Below, in pieces: positions 8,045 to 17,118 of a stretch of 64,000 nucleotides of DNA. Source of the DNA: Lacinutrix sp. MedPE-SW (lineage in GTDB: Bacteria; Bacteroidota; Bacteroidia; Flavobacteriales; Flavobacteriaceae). Where the stretch lies: positions 310,001 through 374,000 of the forward strand of contig NZ_MPCX01000001.1 of assembly GCF_001874145.1 (NCBI RefSeq), given 5' to 3'. Under the pieces are notes generated by a model. The model was not told where the DNA came from. It made no database searches and saw only the letters and a program-made list of their open reading frames with translations. The position numbers and the translations under genes are program-made. Every line of letters starts with the position of its first letter. The first letter of the stretch is position 1.

Positions 8045-9307
8045 ATGAAAAAGAAATCTAAATCACCAGTTTTTATAATCTTGTTACTTATACTAGCTGG
8101 TGAGGCAGTTTTTATATTACCTTTTGTTATTGTCAGGATCTTTAGAACAACGTTTCTAGAGGCTTTTAATATAAGTCAAACCGAACTAGGAAGTTGTTTT
8201 TCAGTTTACGGTTTGGTTGCTTTTTTTTCTTATTTATTTGGCGGACCAATTGCAGATAAATTTAAACCACATACACTTATGTCTGTGGCTTTATTACTAA
8301 CAGCACTTGGAGGCTTTTACCTTTCTACATACCCAGATTTAGTTAACCTCCATATTTTATATGGTTTTTGGGGTTTTACTACTATTTTTTTGTTTTGGGC
8401 TGCAATGATTAAAGCTACTAGAATTTGGGGAGGAACACAAAAACAAGGCCTCGCTTTTGGCTTTTTAGATGGTGGACGTGGACTTGTTGCCGCCTTGTTT
8501 GGTTCGGTTGGTGTTTATGTTTTTTCTATGTTTATTTCTACAGATATTGAGATTACTTCTATAACAGAGCGACGCTTAGCGTTTAAACAAGTTATAATTT
8601 ATTTTTCTGTAGCTGTTGTTCTTGTTTCTTTATTAGTGTTTTTTCTATTACGAAAATTACCAAATAACATTTCTAACAAAAACTTTAATCAGCCAACTTT
8701 AAAAAACATTAAACAAGTATTAAAATTTAAAGCCATTTGGCTTTTAATGATTATTATACTTTGTGCTTATTTTAGTTATAAAATGACAGATTTATTTAGT
8801 CAATATGCAGAAGATGTTATGAAATATAATAAAATTGAAGCTGCAAAAGTTGGTACTTACTTATTGTATTTAAGACCTCTAATTGGTGTGATTATAGGCT
8901 TACTTGCCGATAGAACCAGAGCATCTTTATGGATTGTAATTGGTTTTATTATAATGCTATTAACAAGCGCGCTTTTTGCTAGCGGAATAATTAATGAAAA
9001 TCTTACATTACTCTTCGTACTCTCAATTGGCACAATGGCTTTAGGCGTATATTCTGCTAGAGTTTTATATTTTGCTGCTTTTGAAGAAAGTAAAATTCCT
9101 ATTGCAATTACAGGTACTGCCGTTGGTGTCGTTTCTATTATAGGCTACACACCAGATATATTTGCAGGACCATTAATGGGCTATTTTTTAGATAAAAACC
9201 CAGGAGCTTTGGGATTAAGACATGTTTTTGCTATTATGAGTGGTTTTTCGTTGATTGGTACGTTAGCTTCGGTTTTATTTTATAAACATTGTAAAAAAAG
9301 CATTTAA
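8045..9307 (+). CDS. MFS transporter
   Basis: A 420-residue membrane protein with about 12 membrane spans and a short basic N-terminus. The MFS loop 2-3 signature appears as GGPIADKFKPH (about 66-76), with the related GLLADRTRASLW in the second half, which is the usual two-fold repeat. I start it at the ATG at 8045 rather than a TTG seven codons upstream, because the ATG sits four bases after the carboxylase stop and the extra residues would overlap it. The subfamily and substrate are not evident. Co-transcription with the carboxylase suggests a carboxylate or branched-chain metabolite (inference). A terminator overlaps its stop codon. Confidence 0.85.
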   Translation: MKKKSKSPVFIILLLILAGEAVFILPFVIVRIFRTTFLEAFNISQTELGSCFSVYGLVAFFSYLFGGPIADKFKPHTLMSVALLLTALGGFYLSTYPDLVNLHILYGFWGFTTIFLFWAAMIKATRIWGGTQKQGLAFGFLDGGRGLVAALFGSVGVYVFSMFISTDIEITSITERRLAFKQVIIYFSVAVVLVSLLVFFLLRKLPNNISNKNFNQPTLKNIKQVLKFKAIWLLMIIILCAYFSYKMTDLFSQYAEDVMKYNKIEAAKVGTYLLYLRPLIGVIIGLLADRTRASLWIVIGFIIMLLTSALFASGIINENLTLLFVLSIGTMALGVYSARVLYFAAFEESKIPIAITGTAVGVVSIIGYTPDIFAGPLMGYFLDKNPGALGLRHVFAIMSGFSLIGTLASVLFYKHCKKSI

Positions 9308-9325
9308 AAATTAAATGCTTTTTTT
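9293..9325. terminator. Bidirectional intrinsic terminator
   Basis: Stem GCATTTAA/TTAAATGC flanked by seven A's and seven T's. It overlaps the final codons of the MFS gene and serves the convergent vWA gene too. Confidence 0.8.
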
Positions 9326-9336
9326 ACTGTGCCTTT

Positions 9337-11430
9337 TTATATACTTTGAGACGATTTTACTAACCTTATAAACTCTGCTCTATAACCATCTTCATCTTCA
9401 CCTCTACCTTGTTTTGCAAGTTTTATAACAGTGTCTAAATTTGAATTATTATCAAATTGAGATTCTCTTAATTGCATACCAAATAAAGCCACTGCCGATG
9501 CAAACTTCATATCTACTGATGCTTCTGTTGTTTTGTCTGTAGCTACGTGTACCATTTCTATACTAGTATCTTCATCTGGTTTTTTATATCTAAACTTTAC
9601 TGTTAATAATTCATTAGAATATTGCTTCTGCTCTACTGTTTTTGTATATTTTAATTGTGTTTCTCCTTTTATATATTTGCTTTCAACACCAACCGGGATT
9701 ACTTCATATAAAGCAGTAACCTTGTGACCACTACCTAATTCTCCAGCATCTTTAGTATCATCTATAAAATCTTCATTAGCTAATAATCTATTTTCATACC
9801 CTATTAATCTATAAGCCTGAACTTTTGTAGGATTAAATTCTACTTGAATTTTAACGTCTTTTGCTATGGTAAATAGTGTACCACCAAACTCTTTTCCAAA
9901 AATTAATTTAGCTTCTTGCATAGTATCAATATAAGCGTGGTTACCATTACCTTTATCTGCTAAAGTTTCTAATTTATCATCTTTATAATTCCCGTAACCA
10001 AAGCCTAAAACAGATAAAAACACACCAGATTTTCTTTTTTCAACAATTAAATCTTCCATTGCCTGATTACTAGATGCTCCAACATTAAAATCACCATCTG
10101 TAGCTAAAATCACTCTATTATTTCCGTTTTTATTAAAATTTTCTTCAGCTAATTTATAAGCTAGATTTATTCCAGCTCCACCAGCTGTAGAACCGCCAGA
10201 TTGTAATTTATTTAAAGCCTTTAAAATTTTCTTTTTATCTTTTCCTGAGGTTGGCTCTAAAACAACGCCTGCTGCTCCAGCATATACTACAATAGATACT
10301 TTGTCTTTATCTCTTAATTGATCTACTAATAGCTTAAAAGCAGATTTTAATAATTTTAATTCGTGACTCATAGAGCCAGAAACATCTATTAAAAAAGTAA
10401 GGTTTGCAGCTGGAAGCTCTTTATTCTCATAGGTTTTACCTTGTAATCCTATTTTAACAAGTTTGGTTTGGTTGTTCCATGGTGTTTGTGCTACTTCGGT
10501 ATGAATAGCAAAAGGATGTTCATCTTTTGGTTGTGAATAATTATAATTAAAATAATTAATCATTTCTTCAATTTTAACAGCATCTGCCGGAATATGCTGT
10601 GCATTATTTATCATGCGTCTAACATTACTATACGATGCTTTATCAACGTCTATAGAAAATGTAGATAATGCAGATGTGTTTGTTAATTTAAATTTATTTT
10701 CATGAATTTTAGTATATGATTCGTTAGCTATTTTATGCACATCTGGCATGGTATAGTTTCCTTTTTTTGTACTTACTAATATAACACCGTTTGCGCCTCT
10801 ATTTCCATAAATAGCTGTTGCTCCAGCATCTTTTAATATTTTAATTTCTTTTACTTTTTTAGCTTTTAGTTTTCTTAAAGCTTCTTGTGTAGAAGGTTTA
10901 CCATCTATAATAACCATAGGCTCTACATTACCATTTATAGAATTAGTGCCTCTTATAACAATAGAATTAGTATCTTTTTTTTGAGATTTTGAAGCATTTT
11001 GAACGCTTACACCAGACACTTTACCTTGAAGTGTATTAACTACATGGTTATTATTGGCAACTAATTGCGCTGCAGAAGTTGGTTTAGCACGATTTCTTCT
11101 TTTATTAGAATATGCCATAACAACAACTTCATCTAAACTGTTTTTATCTGGTTGCATAGAAAAACTAATTGTAGAATGCTCACCAACAGTACGTTCTTCT
11201 CTTACATAACCAATAAAGCTGTATAACAAAATATTACCTGCTGTTGCATTAATAGTATATTTTCCATCAAAATTTGTTTGTGTACCATTTGTGGTACCTT
11301 TTTCAACTATTGTAACTCCAGGAAGTGGTATACCTGTTTCGTCTGTAATTATACCAGAAATTGTTTTTTGTTGTGCTTGTAATTGTATTACAAAAAAGCT
11401 TACAAATAGAAAGTTTAGAATGTATTTCAT
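9337..11430 (-). CDS. Secreted chimera: carboxypeptidase-regulatory + TonB plug + vWA (YfbK-like)
   Basis: A 697-residue protein. A signal peptide (1-20, ending LQAQ) is followed by a carboxypeptidase D regulatory-like domain (about 22-105, GIITDETGIPLPGVTI, ending in the SusC-type DEVVVMAY). Next is a SusC-like plug (about 110-225, with VNTLQGKVSGVSV, IRGTNSIN, ILKDAGATAIYGNRGANGVI), but the TonB-receptor beta-barrel is absent. Instead there is a YfbK-type N-domain (about 250-300), a von Willebrand A domain with an intact MIDAS motif DVSGSMS (349-355), and the YfbK C-terminal region. It is probably periplasmic or surface-exposed and binds a partner through the metal site. The function is unknown. 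It stands alone, with about 95 bases between its start and the end of menE. Confidence 0.88.
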   Translation of the reverse strand: MKYILNFLFVSFFVIQLQAQQKTISGIITDETGIPLPGVTIVEKGTTNGTQTNFDGKYTINATAGNILLYSFIGYVREERTVGEHSTISFSMQPDKNSLDEVVVMAYSNKRRNRAKPTSAAQLVANNNHVVNTLQGKVSGVSVQNASKSQKKDTNSIVIRGTNSINGNVEPMVIIDGKPSTQEALRKLKAKKVKEIKILKDAGATAIYGNRGANGVILVSTKKGNYTMPDVHKIANESYTKIHENKFKLTNTSALSTFSIDVDKASYSNVRRMINNAQHIPADAVKIEEMINYFNYNYSQPKDEHPFAIHTEVAQTPWNNQTKLVKIGLQGKTYENKELPAANLTFLIDVSGSMSHELKLLKSAFKLLVDQLRDKDKVSIVVYAGAAGVVLEPTSGKDKKKILKALNKLQSGGSTAGGAGINLAYKLAEENFNKNGNNRVILATDGDFNVGASSNQAMEDLIVEKRKSGVFLSVLGFGYGNYKDDKLETLADKGNGNHAYIDTMQEAKLIFGKEFGGTLFTIAKDVKIQVEFNPTKVQAYRLIGYENRLLANEDFIDDTKDAGELGSGHKVTALYEVIPVGVESKYIKGETQLKYTKTVEQKQYSNELLTVKFRYKKPDEDTSIEMVHVATDKTTEASVDMKFASAVALFGMQLRESQFDNNSNLDTVIKLAKQGRGEDEDGYRAEFIRLVKSSQSI

Positions 11431-11524
11431 GATGCTATGGTTTTAAAGTTTAAAATAAAACTATAACCAAAGCTTGTTTTAAAAAATACCCAATGAGTAA
11501 ACGGTTACTTTTAGTGAGTAAACA

Positions 11525-12595
11525 CTACTTTTTTAATAGTTGTAATGTTTTTGACCTTTGAATTTTACCAGAAGTAGTTTCGGCAAAAGCATCTAAATAG
11601 TAAATGTATTTTGGTTTTTTATAAGGTTCTAAATCATTAAACACTGAAGAAATAATAGAATCCTTTTCTCCTTCAACAACTAAAATTATACGGTTTCCTA
11701 ATTTTTCATCTTCTTCTGAAGCTATAAAAAAGCGATTACTAATTTTTTCTTGAAGTGTATTTTCTATTTGTTCTGGAAATACTTTTATTCCGCCAGAATT
11801 TATAACATTGTCAAACCTACCTAACCACTCGAAAGTCTGTTTTGTATGAAGTTTTACTACATCGTTTGTAATTACTTTTTCCGAAGAAAGCAAAGGTGCT
11901 TCAATTTCTAAGCAATTATTTTCATTTTGAGAAATAGTAACTCCTGGTAACGTTTTAAATACGCCCGAAGCCTGTTGCGCTTCAAAATTATTTAATTGCT
12001 TTAAGGCTATATGAGATACCGTTTCTGTCATCCCATAAGTTTCAAAAACAGTTGTTTTTAAATCTTGTAGTGTTCTTGTTAATGCTGTTGATACTTTTGC
12101 TCCACCAACAATTAAGGTTTTTATATTATCTATAGAATTTAAATTGCTTTGCAATTGTAACGGTACCATTGCTGCAAAATTATACGTTTTAGATTTATCT
12201 ATTATTAATTTAGATTTGGGTTCTATACTATCTATTTCTAAACCAATTATTAGTGCTCTAACTAACATCATTTTGCCAGCAATATAATGCGCTGGTAAAC
12301 ATAAAAGTGCTTTATCTCCTGGTTTTAAATTAAAAAAATCTCTAGTAGCAATTGCAGAATTAATCATGCGTTGTTTACTAATAGTTATTGTTTTAGGTTT
12401 TCCTGTAGAGCCTGATGTTTTTAATGCAATTAAGTCTTTATTATCTAACCAGTTTAAAAGAAACGCTCCTATATCTTTTTTATATAAAACATCACCTTTT
12501 AAAAATGTTTCGCTTAGCGTTTTTAATGTTTGGGCATTGTAATGCTTTCCGTTAAGTTTAAAGTTTTCGTGTGTTTTAGTATAATGTGGTACCAC
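11525..12595 (-). CDS. menE: o-Succinylbenzoate-CoA ligase MenE (short form)
   Basis: A 356-residue AMP-forming adenylating enzyme with the P-loop TSGSTGKPK (60-68), the YGMTETVSH motif, a GRFDNVINSGG hinge and the C-terminal catalytic lysine region TTSGKIQRSK. It activates o-succinylbenzoate to its CoA thioester in menaquinone synthesis. It is about 100 residues shorter than E. coli MenE, with a compact N-domain, as I expect for Bacteroidota. The only start that preserves the N-terminus is GTG (complement of 12593-12595). It lies one base after the stop of the CPBP gene, so translation is probably coupled. Last gene of the menB-menA-menC-CPBP-menE block. Confidence 0.9.
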   Translation of the reverse strand: MVPHYTKTHENFKLNGKHYNAQTLKTLSETFLKGDVLYKKDIGAFLLNWLDNKDLIALKTSGSTGKPKTITISKQRMINSAIATRDFFNLKPGDKALLCLPAHYIAGKMMLVRALIIGLEIDSIEPKSKLIIDKSKTYNFAAMVPLQLQSNLNSIDNIKTLIVGGAKVSTALTRTLQDLKTTVFETYGMTETVSHIALKQLNNFEAQQASGVFKTLPGVTISQNENNCLEIEAPLLSSEKVITNDVVKLHTKQTFEWLGRFDNVINSGGIKVFPEQIENTLQEKISNRFFIASEEDEKLGNRIILVVEGEKDSIISSVFNDLEPYKKPKYIYYLDAFAETTSGKIQRSKTLQLLKK

Positions 12596-12596
12596 T

Positions 12597-13553
12597 TTAA
12601 TCTAAAATTTTATAGTTTTCTTTTGGTGGTTCTATTACTTTTCCAAAAAGTTTTTCTTTCCAATTAGTCCATTTATAAAGACGACTAAATATTAGAATTA
12701 AAATTGGAAAAATTATAAATACAGGTAATATTAAATCTAAAAAACCAAGTTCTGGTTCTGCAACATCTTTAAATATAGAATGTGTTTGAAATGCCGTCCA
12801 ATTTGCTGTTACCAATAATGCTGTGAATAAATTATTGGCAGCATGAAAACCTAAAGCAAGCTCCATACCTTCATCCATAAGTGTTATAATACCTAAAAAT
12901 AATCCTGTACCAATGTAGTAGACCATAATAGAGTAACCTAATTTTTCTACCTCAGGATTTGCAATGTGTAACATACCAAATATAACAGAAGTTAAAATTA
13001 ATGGCACCCATTTGTTTTTTGCTATAACACCTAAACCTTGCATTAAATAGCCTCTAAATAAATACTCCTCAAAACTGGTTTGAAAAGGAATTAGTATAAT
13101 TGCGATTACTGCTAAAATTAAAAATCTATTTAACTCAAAATTATTTAAATAACTATCTGGAGATAAAAAGTAATCTAAAAGTACCATTCCAGAAGATAGT
13201 ATTCCCCAAAAAAAGAAAGCAAACCAAATACGTTTCCAATCTATTTTTTTTCTTGCTGTAGTTAGAGATGTTATAGTTTGAGCGTGTAAAAATTTCACAG
13301 CTAATAATAGAAAAATTAATCCGCCAGCAAATGGTAATAAAATAAATACCAGATTTGTATTAGCATCAAAAAGACTTAATAGATAATTAGTATCATCTAA
13401 TCTTGCTAAATCTACGTTTGCTTCCATTTTTTTTACAAAAATGGCTGCTAAATGTGGAAGCGAAAATATAAATACACCAATTACAGCGATAATTATTCCT
13501 AATAAGTAACGCCACCATTCGTGCATTACTTTATATGCTTGAGCTATATACAT
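12597..13553 (-). CDS. CPBP family intramembrane metalloprotease
   Basis: A 318-residue membrane protein with about eight membrane spans. It has the CAAX protease/bacteriocin-processing (Abi) motifs: EEYLFRG at about residue 162, FGMLHIAN at about 191, and FHAANNLF near 235. The family cleaves within or next to the membrane and often handles peptides or prenylated proteins. It lies inside the menaquinone block, three bases after menC and one base before menE. The link may be structural (a prenyl or quinone-related membrane role) or mere co-transcription; the sequence does not say which. Confidence 0.88.
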   Translation of the reverse strand: MYIAQAYKVMHEWWRYLLGIIIAVIGVFIFSLPHLAAIFVKKMEANVDLARLDDTNYLLSLFDANTNLVFILLPFAGGLIFLLLAVKFLHAQTITSLTTARKKIDWKRIWFAFFFWGILSSGMVLLDYFLSPDSYLNNFELNRFLILAVIAIILIPFQTSFEEYLFRGYLMQGLGVIAKNKWVPLILTSVIFGMLHIANPEVEKLGYSIMVYYIGTGLFLGIITLMDEGMELALGFHAANNLFTALLVTANWTAFQTHSIFKDVAEPELGFLDLILPVFIIFPILILIFSRLYKWTNWKEKLFGKVIEPPKENYKILD

Positions 13554-13556
13554 AAA

Positions 13557-14591
13557 TTATAAATTAAAATTCCAAGGTAAATTTGGATTGTATTGCAATG
13601 TACCATTTTTTACTTGTAATGGCGAATCAAAATTATTTGTAAATAAACTGCCAGTACCTAAGCCTTGTGGCATTGTTGTGTTTTTTTTGTAAGTATATTG
13701 TGCTATTGCATTTAAACCTACATTACTTTCAAGAGCACTTGTAATCCACCAATTTATATTATTATTTTCTGCCAATTCAATCCATTGGTCTGTACCGTTA
13801 AAACCACCAATAAAACTAGGTTTTAAAATAATATATTGAGGTTTTATAGTTTGTAATAATTGTTTTTTATCGTGTTTAGAAAATACACCTATTAGCTCTT
13901 CATCTAAAGCAATTGGTAAAGGTGTTTGTTCGCAAAGCGTAGCCATTTCATCAAACTGTTTTACAGCTATTGGTTGCTCTATAGAATGAAGGTTATACTG
14001 TGATAGTTGCTTTAACTTTTCTAATGCTTCGGTTGGTTTAAAAGCACCATTAGCATCTACTCTTAACTCTATATCGCTTTCGCGGAAATGTTTTCTAATA
14101 TCTTTTAATATTTCTAATTCTGTATTAAAATCTATAGCTCCAATTTTAAGCTTAATACAATTAAAACCAGATTCAATTTTGTTTTTAATTTGGTCTTTCA
14201 TAAACGCTTTTGTACCCATCCAAATTAGTCCATTAATGTTTATTGCTGCTTGACCTTGGGTAAAAGCTGAAGGATAAAGTATAAATTTATCTTGAGCCTT
14301 TAAAGATTTAAAAGCCATTTCTAAACCTATTTGTATACTAGGAAATGCTGAGTTTTTTTCTAATAAATACTCTAAACCTTTATCAATATTTTTACAAGTA
14401 TACTCTAATTGTTGCTGGTAGTCTGGCCTATCGTCTATAGATAAACCTCTAAGTATACCACACTCGCCAATACCGGTATTTTCTTCGGTTTTTATTATTA
14501 TAAACCAAGTTTCTTTGGTTTTTAAAATACCTCGTGATGTACCGCTTGGCATTTTAAAATTTAAAATATGTTTATGGTAAACTGCTTTCAT
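13557..14591 (-). CDS. menC: o-Succinylbenzoate synthase MenC
   Basis: A 344-residue enolase-superfamily enzyme. Motifs in order are the second-sphere lysine motif KLKIGAIDF (about 147-155), the metal ligands in RVDANGAF (about 177-184), SIEQP (about 203-207) and ALDEELIG (about 228-235), and the catalytic lysine in LKPSFIGG (about 257-264). It dehydrates SHCHC to o-succinylbenzoate. The ATG is three bases after the menA stop. A GC-rich repeat-like 16-mer (14074-14089) falls inside the gene, encoding HFRESDI. Confidence 0.92.
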   Translation of the reverse strand: MKAVYHKHILNFKMPSGTSRGILKTKETWFIIIKTEENTGIGECGILRGLSIDDRPDYQQQLEYTCKNIDKGLEYLLEKNSAFPSIQIGLEMAFKSLKAQDKFILYPSAFTQGQAAININGLIWMGTKAFMKDQIKNKIESGFNCIKLKIGAIDFNTELEILKDIRKHFRESDIELRVDANGAFKPTEALEKLKQLSQYNLHSIEQPIAVKQFDEMATLCEQTPLPIALDEELIGVFSKHDKKQLLQTIKPQYIILKPSFIGGFNGTDQWIELAENNNINWWITSALESNVGLNAIAQYTYKKNTTMPQGLGTGSLFTNNFDSPLQVKNGTLQYNPNLPWNFNL

Positions 14592-14594
14592 ATT

Positions 14595-15500
14595 TTATAG
14601 TAAATGTCCGGCACCAAGTAAAAGTGCTAATAAAACTGTAGACAGTGCTAGTTTTTTTAGTTCTGGATCAAAATCTACAGGATTTGTAATTGCTTTTACT
14701 CTTTTTAAATGTAAAAACAATGGGATGTATGCTATAAAAAATATTAGATTAAATGGTGAAACATAGTATAACATTCCAAAAAAGAAAGATGCTACTATGC
14801 CGCCTAAAATTAAAAAGTAATGATATTTTTTTGCATTATCAAAACCTAACCTTACAGCTAAAGTGATTTTATTAGATTTTAAATCTCCAATAGCATCTCT
14901 CATATTATTTAAATTTAATACGCCAGCACTTAATAAACCTATTGTAATTGCAGGAAGTATAGTTACATGATCAAACTGTTTTGCAAATAGTACATAACAA
15001 CCAATAACACTTATTAAACCAAAAAATATAAATACATAAATATCTCCAAGCCCTTTATAACCAAAAGCTTTATCTCCCATAGTATATTTCATAGCTGCTC
15101 TAACAGAGAGAAAAGCTAAAAAGAAAAATAAAAGCGATAATAATAAGTGTTTTACACCAAAAGCAGTAAATATTAAAAATATAGTGAGCACTATACATAT
15201 TAAAATATTTAATCTAATAGCATGAAACATTTCATATTGCGTGATGTTTCCACTTTGTATTGCTCTGGTTGGCCCAACTCTATCTTGGTCGTTATCTGTA
15301 CCTTTTTCGAAATCACCATAATCGTTAGCTAAGTTTGATAATATTTGATAACTTAAAGTAGCTGCAATTGCTAGTGTAAATATTAAGCCATCAAAAACAC
15401 CATTATACTCTGCCAAACTACCTGCTACAATTATTCCTGAAATGGATAGTGGTAATGTTCTTAAACGGATTGCAGACAACCAAATTGAAATATTTTTCAT
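14595..15500 (-). CDS. menA: 1,4-Dihydroxy-2-naphthoate polyprenyltransferase MenA
   Basis: A 301-residue UbiA-superfamily membrane enzyme with about eight or nine spans. The first Asp-rich motif is NDYGDFEKGTDNDQD (59-73). The second lies in NNMRDAIGDLKSNKITLAVRLG, around residue 197. Both chelate Mg-prenyl diphosphate. The enzyme attaches the polyprenyl tail to 1,4-dihydroxy-2-naphthoate, giving demethylmenaquinone. It follows menB by 10 bases and precedes menC by 3, so it is in the same transcript. Confidence 0.93.
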   Translation of the reverse strand: MKNISIWLSAIRLRTLPLSISGIIVAGSLAEYNGVFDGLIFTLAIAATLSYQILSNLANDYGDFEKGTDNDQDRVGPTRAIQSGNITQYEMFHAIRLNILICIVLTIFLIFTAFGVKHLLLSLLFFFLAFLSVRAAMKYTMGDKAFGYKGLGDIYVFIFFGLISVIGCYVLFAKQFDHVTILPAITIGLLSAGVLNLNNMRDAIGDLKSNKITLAVRLGFDNAKKYHYFLILGGIVASFFFGMLYYVSPFNLIFFIAYIPLFLHLKRVKAITNPVDFDPELKKLALSTVLLALLLGAGHLL

Positions 15501-15510
15501 TTACTACTTG

Positions 15511-16350
15511 TTATGGAATCCACTGTTTTGGAAAGTTAGGCTTGCGTTTTTCTAAAAACGCATCTCTACCTTCTTTTGCTTCATCTGTCATGTATGCTAA
15601 ACGTGTTGCTTCTCCAGCAAACACTTGTTGTCCTACCATACCATCATCTGTTAAATTCATTGCAAATTTTAGCATTTTAATAGATGTTGGTGATTTTTCT
15701 AAAATCTCCTGAGCCCATTGGTATGCAGTAGTTTCTAACTCATCATGAGGTATTACGGCATTTACCATACCCATTTCGTAAGCTTCTTGAGCGTTATAAT
15801 TTCTTCCTAAGAAAAAGATTTCTCTAGCCTTTTTTTGACCTACCATTTTTGCTAAGTATGCAGACCCATAACCACCATCAAAGCTAGTAACATCTGCATC
15901 TGTTTGCTTAAAAATGGCATGTTCTTTACTTGCTAAAGTTAAATCGCAAACCACATGTAAACTATGACCACCACCAACAGCCCAACCTGGAACAACAGCG
16001 ATTACAGCTTTTGGCATAAAACGAATAAGTCTTTGAACTTCTAATATGTTTAATCTATGGTAACCATCTTCACCAACATAACCTTGATGACCTCGAGCTT
16101 TTTGATCGCCACCAGAACAAAATGAGTATATTCCATCTTTACTTGAAGGACCTTCAGCAGAAAGTAACACTACACCAATACTTGTATCTTCTTGCGCATC
16201 ATAAAAGGCATCGTAAAGTTCTTTTGTAGTTTTTGGTCTAAATGCATTTCTCACATCTGGTCTATTAAATGCTATTCTTGCTACACCATTAGATTTTTTA
16301 TAGGTTATATCTTCATAATCTCTAACCTTTGTCCATGTTATCTCGCTCAT
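15511..16350 (-). CDS. menB: 1,4-Dihydroxy-2-naphthoyl-CoA synthase MenB
   Basis: A 279-residue crotonase-superfamily enzyme, of typical MenB length. Diagnostic parts are INRPDVRNAFRP-like substrate loop (AFNRPDVRNAFRPKT), the flexible loop with YSFCSGGDQKARG, the oxyanion hole VPGWAVGGGHSLH, DADVTSFDGGYGSAYLA, and the C-terminal RKPNFPKQWIP. It closes the second ring of the naphthoquinone from OSB-CoA. It is the first gene of the menB-menA-menC-CPBP-menE block, with its promoter in the 275-base divergent region upstream. Confidence 0.95.
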   Translation of the reverse strand: MSEITWTKVRDYEDITYKKSNGVARIAFNRPDVRNAFRPKTTKELYDAFYDAQEDTSIGVVLLSAEGPSSKDGIYSFCSGGDQKARGHQGYVGEDGYHRLNILEVQRLIRFMPKAVIAVVPGWAVGGGHSLHVVCDLTLASKEHAIFKQTDADVTSFDGGYGSAYLAKMVGQKKAREIFFLGRNYNAQEAYEMGMVNAVIPHDELETTAYQWAQEILEKSPTSIKMLKFAMNLTDDGMVGQQVFAGEATRLAYMTDEAKEGRDAFLEKRKPNFPKQWIP

Positions 16351-16625
16351 ATTTTATTTTGTATTAATCGGCATTAAAAATACATAATTTAGGATGTTCT
16401 GTACTAATTTTAAACTTATAATTATACATTAAAAAATAGAATTATTTAATTTAATTATACATCGCTTTTAATATTACAAAACCAATTGCTTATTAAAACA
16501 TGTATTTTATCGATTATTTAACACCTTTTAACGATGTTTATTGTTTTGGGTTTTTATAAAAACAGAAATAATGATTTGTAAAATACCTTTGTAGAGTTAT
16601 TAATCTATTTTATAAACCCCTCAAG
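16351..16625. other. Divergent intergenic region menB / unknown gene
   Basis: A very AT-rich 275-base gap between two divergent genes. It must hold the menB promoter on the minus strand and the promoter of the 16626 gene on the plus strand. TACCTTTG at 16584-16591 fits the Bacteroidota -7 consensus TAnnTTTG, 35 bases before the plus-strand ATG. I find no well-spaced -33 TTTG. No ORF or RNA gene is visible. Confidence 0.45.
16584..16591 (+). promoter_or_regulatory. Putative -7 box TACCTTTG
   Basis: It matches the TAnnTTTG -7 box used by the primary sigma factor of Bacteroidota. It sits 34 bases upstream of the ATG at 16626. The -33 element is weak or absent. Confidence 0.4.
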
Positions 16626-17048
16626 ATGAGACTAATTGACTCTAGTCTATCGAAATATATTGAAGAAACACACCATTTACCTATTGGTAGTATTTATTTC
16701 TTTGAATATTTTGTAGTTACAGAATTTAACGAAGGAGAACATATTGATTTATCTGCTTCGGAAACATTTATTAATTTATCTAAATCGTTTTTTTCAAGTA
16801 AAAAAGCTTTTGGAATAATTACAAATAGAATTAATAGATTTTCTGTAAACCCTTTAGATATTAAAAAGTATAGTGACAAATTAGAGAATTTAGAATCTTT
16901 TTGCTCTATTACTTATAATAATGAATATGATAATATGAATGTTGAAATAGAAAAACGTTTTACATCAAAACCTTTTTTTATAACTAAAGATTTTAAAGAA
17001 GCTTTTAACTGGACTTTTAAAACAGTTACCAAAAGTTTAATAGAATAA
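16626..17048 (+). CDS. Conserved-looking protein of unknown function (140 aa)
   Basis: A soluble 140-residue protein with no signal or membrane span. The pattern of strands and helices (YFFEYFVVTEF, then AFGIITNRINRFSVNPLDIKKY, then a C-terminal Phe-rich helix KEAFNWTFKTVTKSL) recalls a SpoIIAA/STAS-like alpha-beta fold. I would not claim this without a profile search. It sits alone on the plus strand between menB and cvfB, splitting the two menaquinone blocks, and has its own promoter-like box and a terminator at 17083. The codon use looks like the surroundings. Confidence 0.75.
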   Translation: MRLIDSSLSKYIEETHHLPIGSIYFFEYFVVTEFNEGEHIDLSASETFINLSKSFFSSKKAFGIITNRINRFSVNPLDIKKYSDKLENLESFCSITYNNEYDNMNVEIEKRFTSKPFFITKDFKEAFNWTFKTVTKSLIE

Positions 17049-17082
17049 GTAACCCAATATATTTTTTGCCCTACCTACACTA

Positions 17083-17114
17083 GCTGTTAGATTTTATCTA
17101 GCAGCTTTTTTTTA
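17083..17114. terminator. Intrinsic terminator between convergent genes
   Basis: Stem GCTGTTAGAT/ATCTAGCAGC (one G-U pair), three-T loop, then an eight-T run. It ends the 16626 gene and may also act on the convergent cvfB transcript. Confidence 0.75.
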
Positions 17115-17118
17115 TTTA

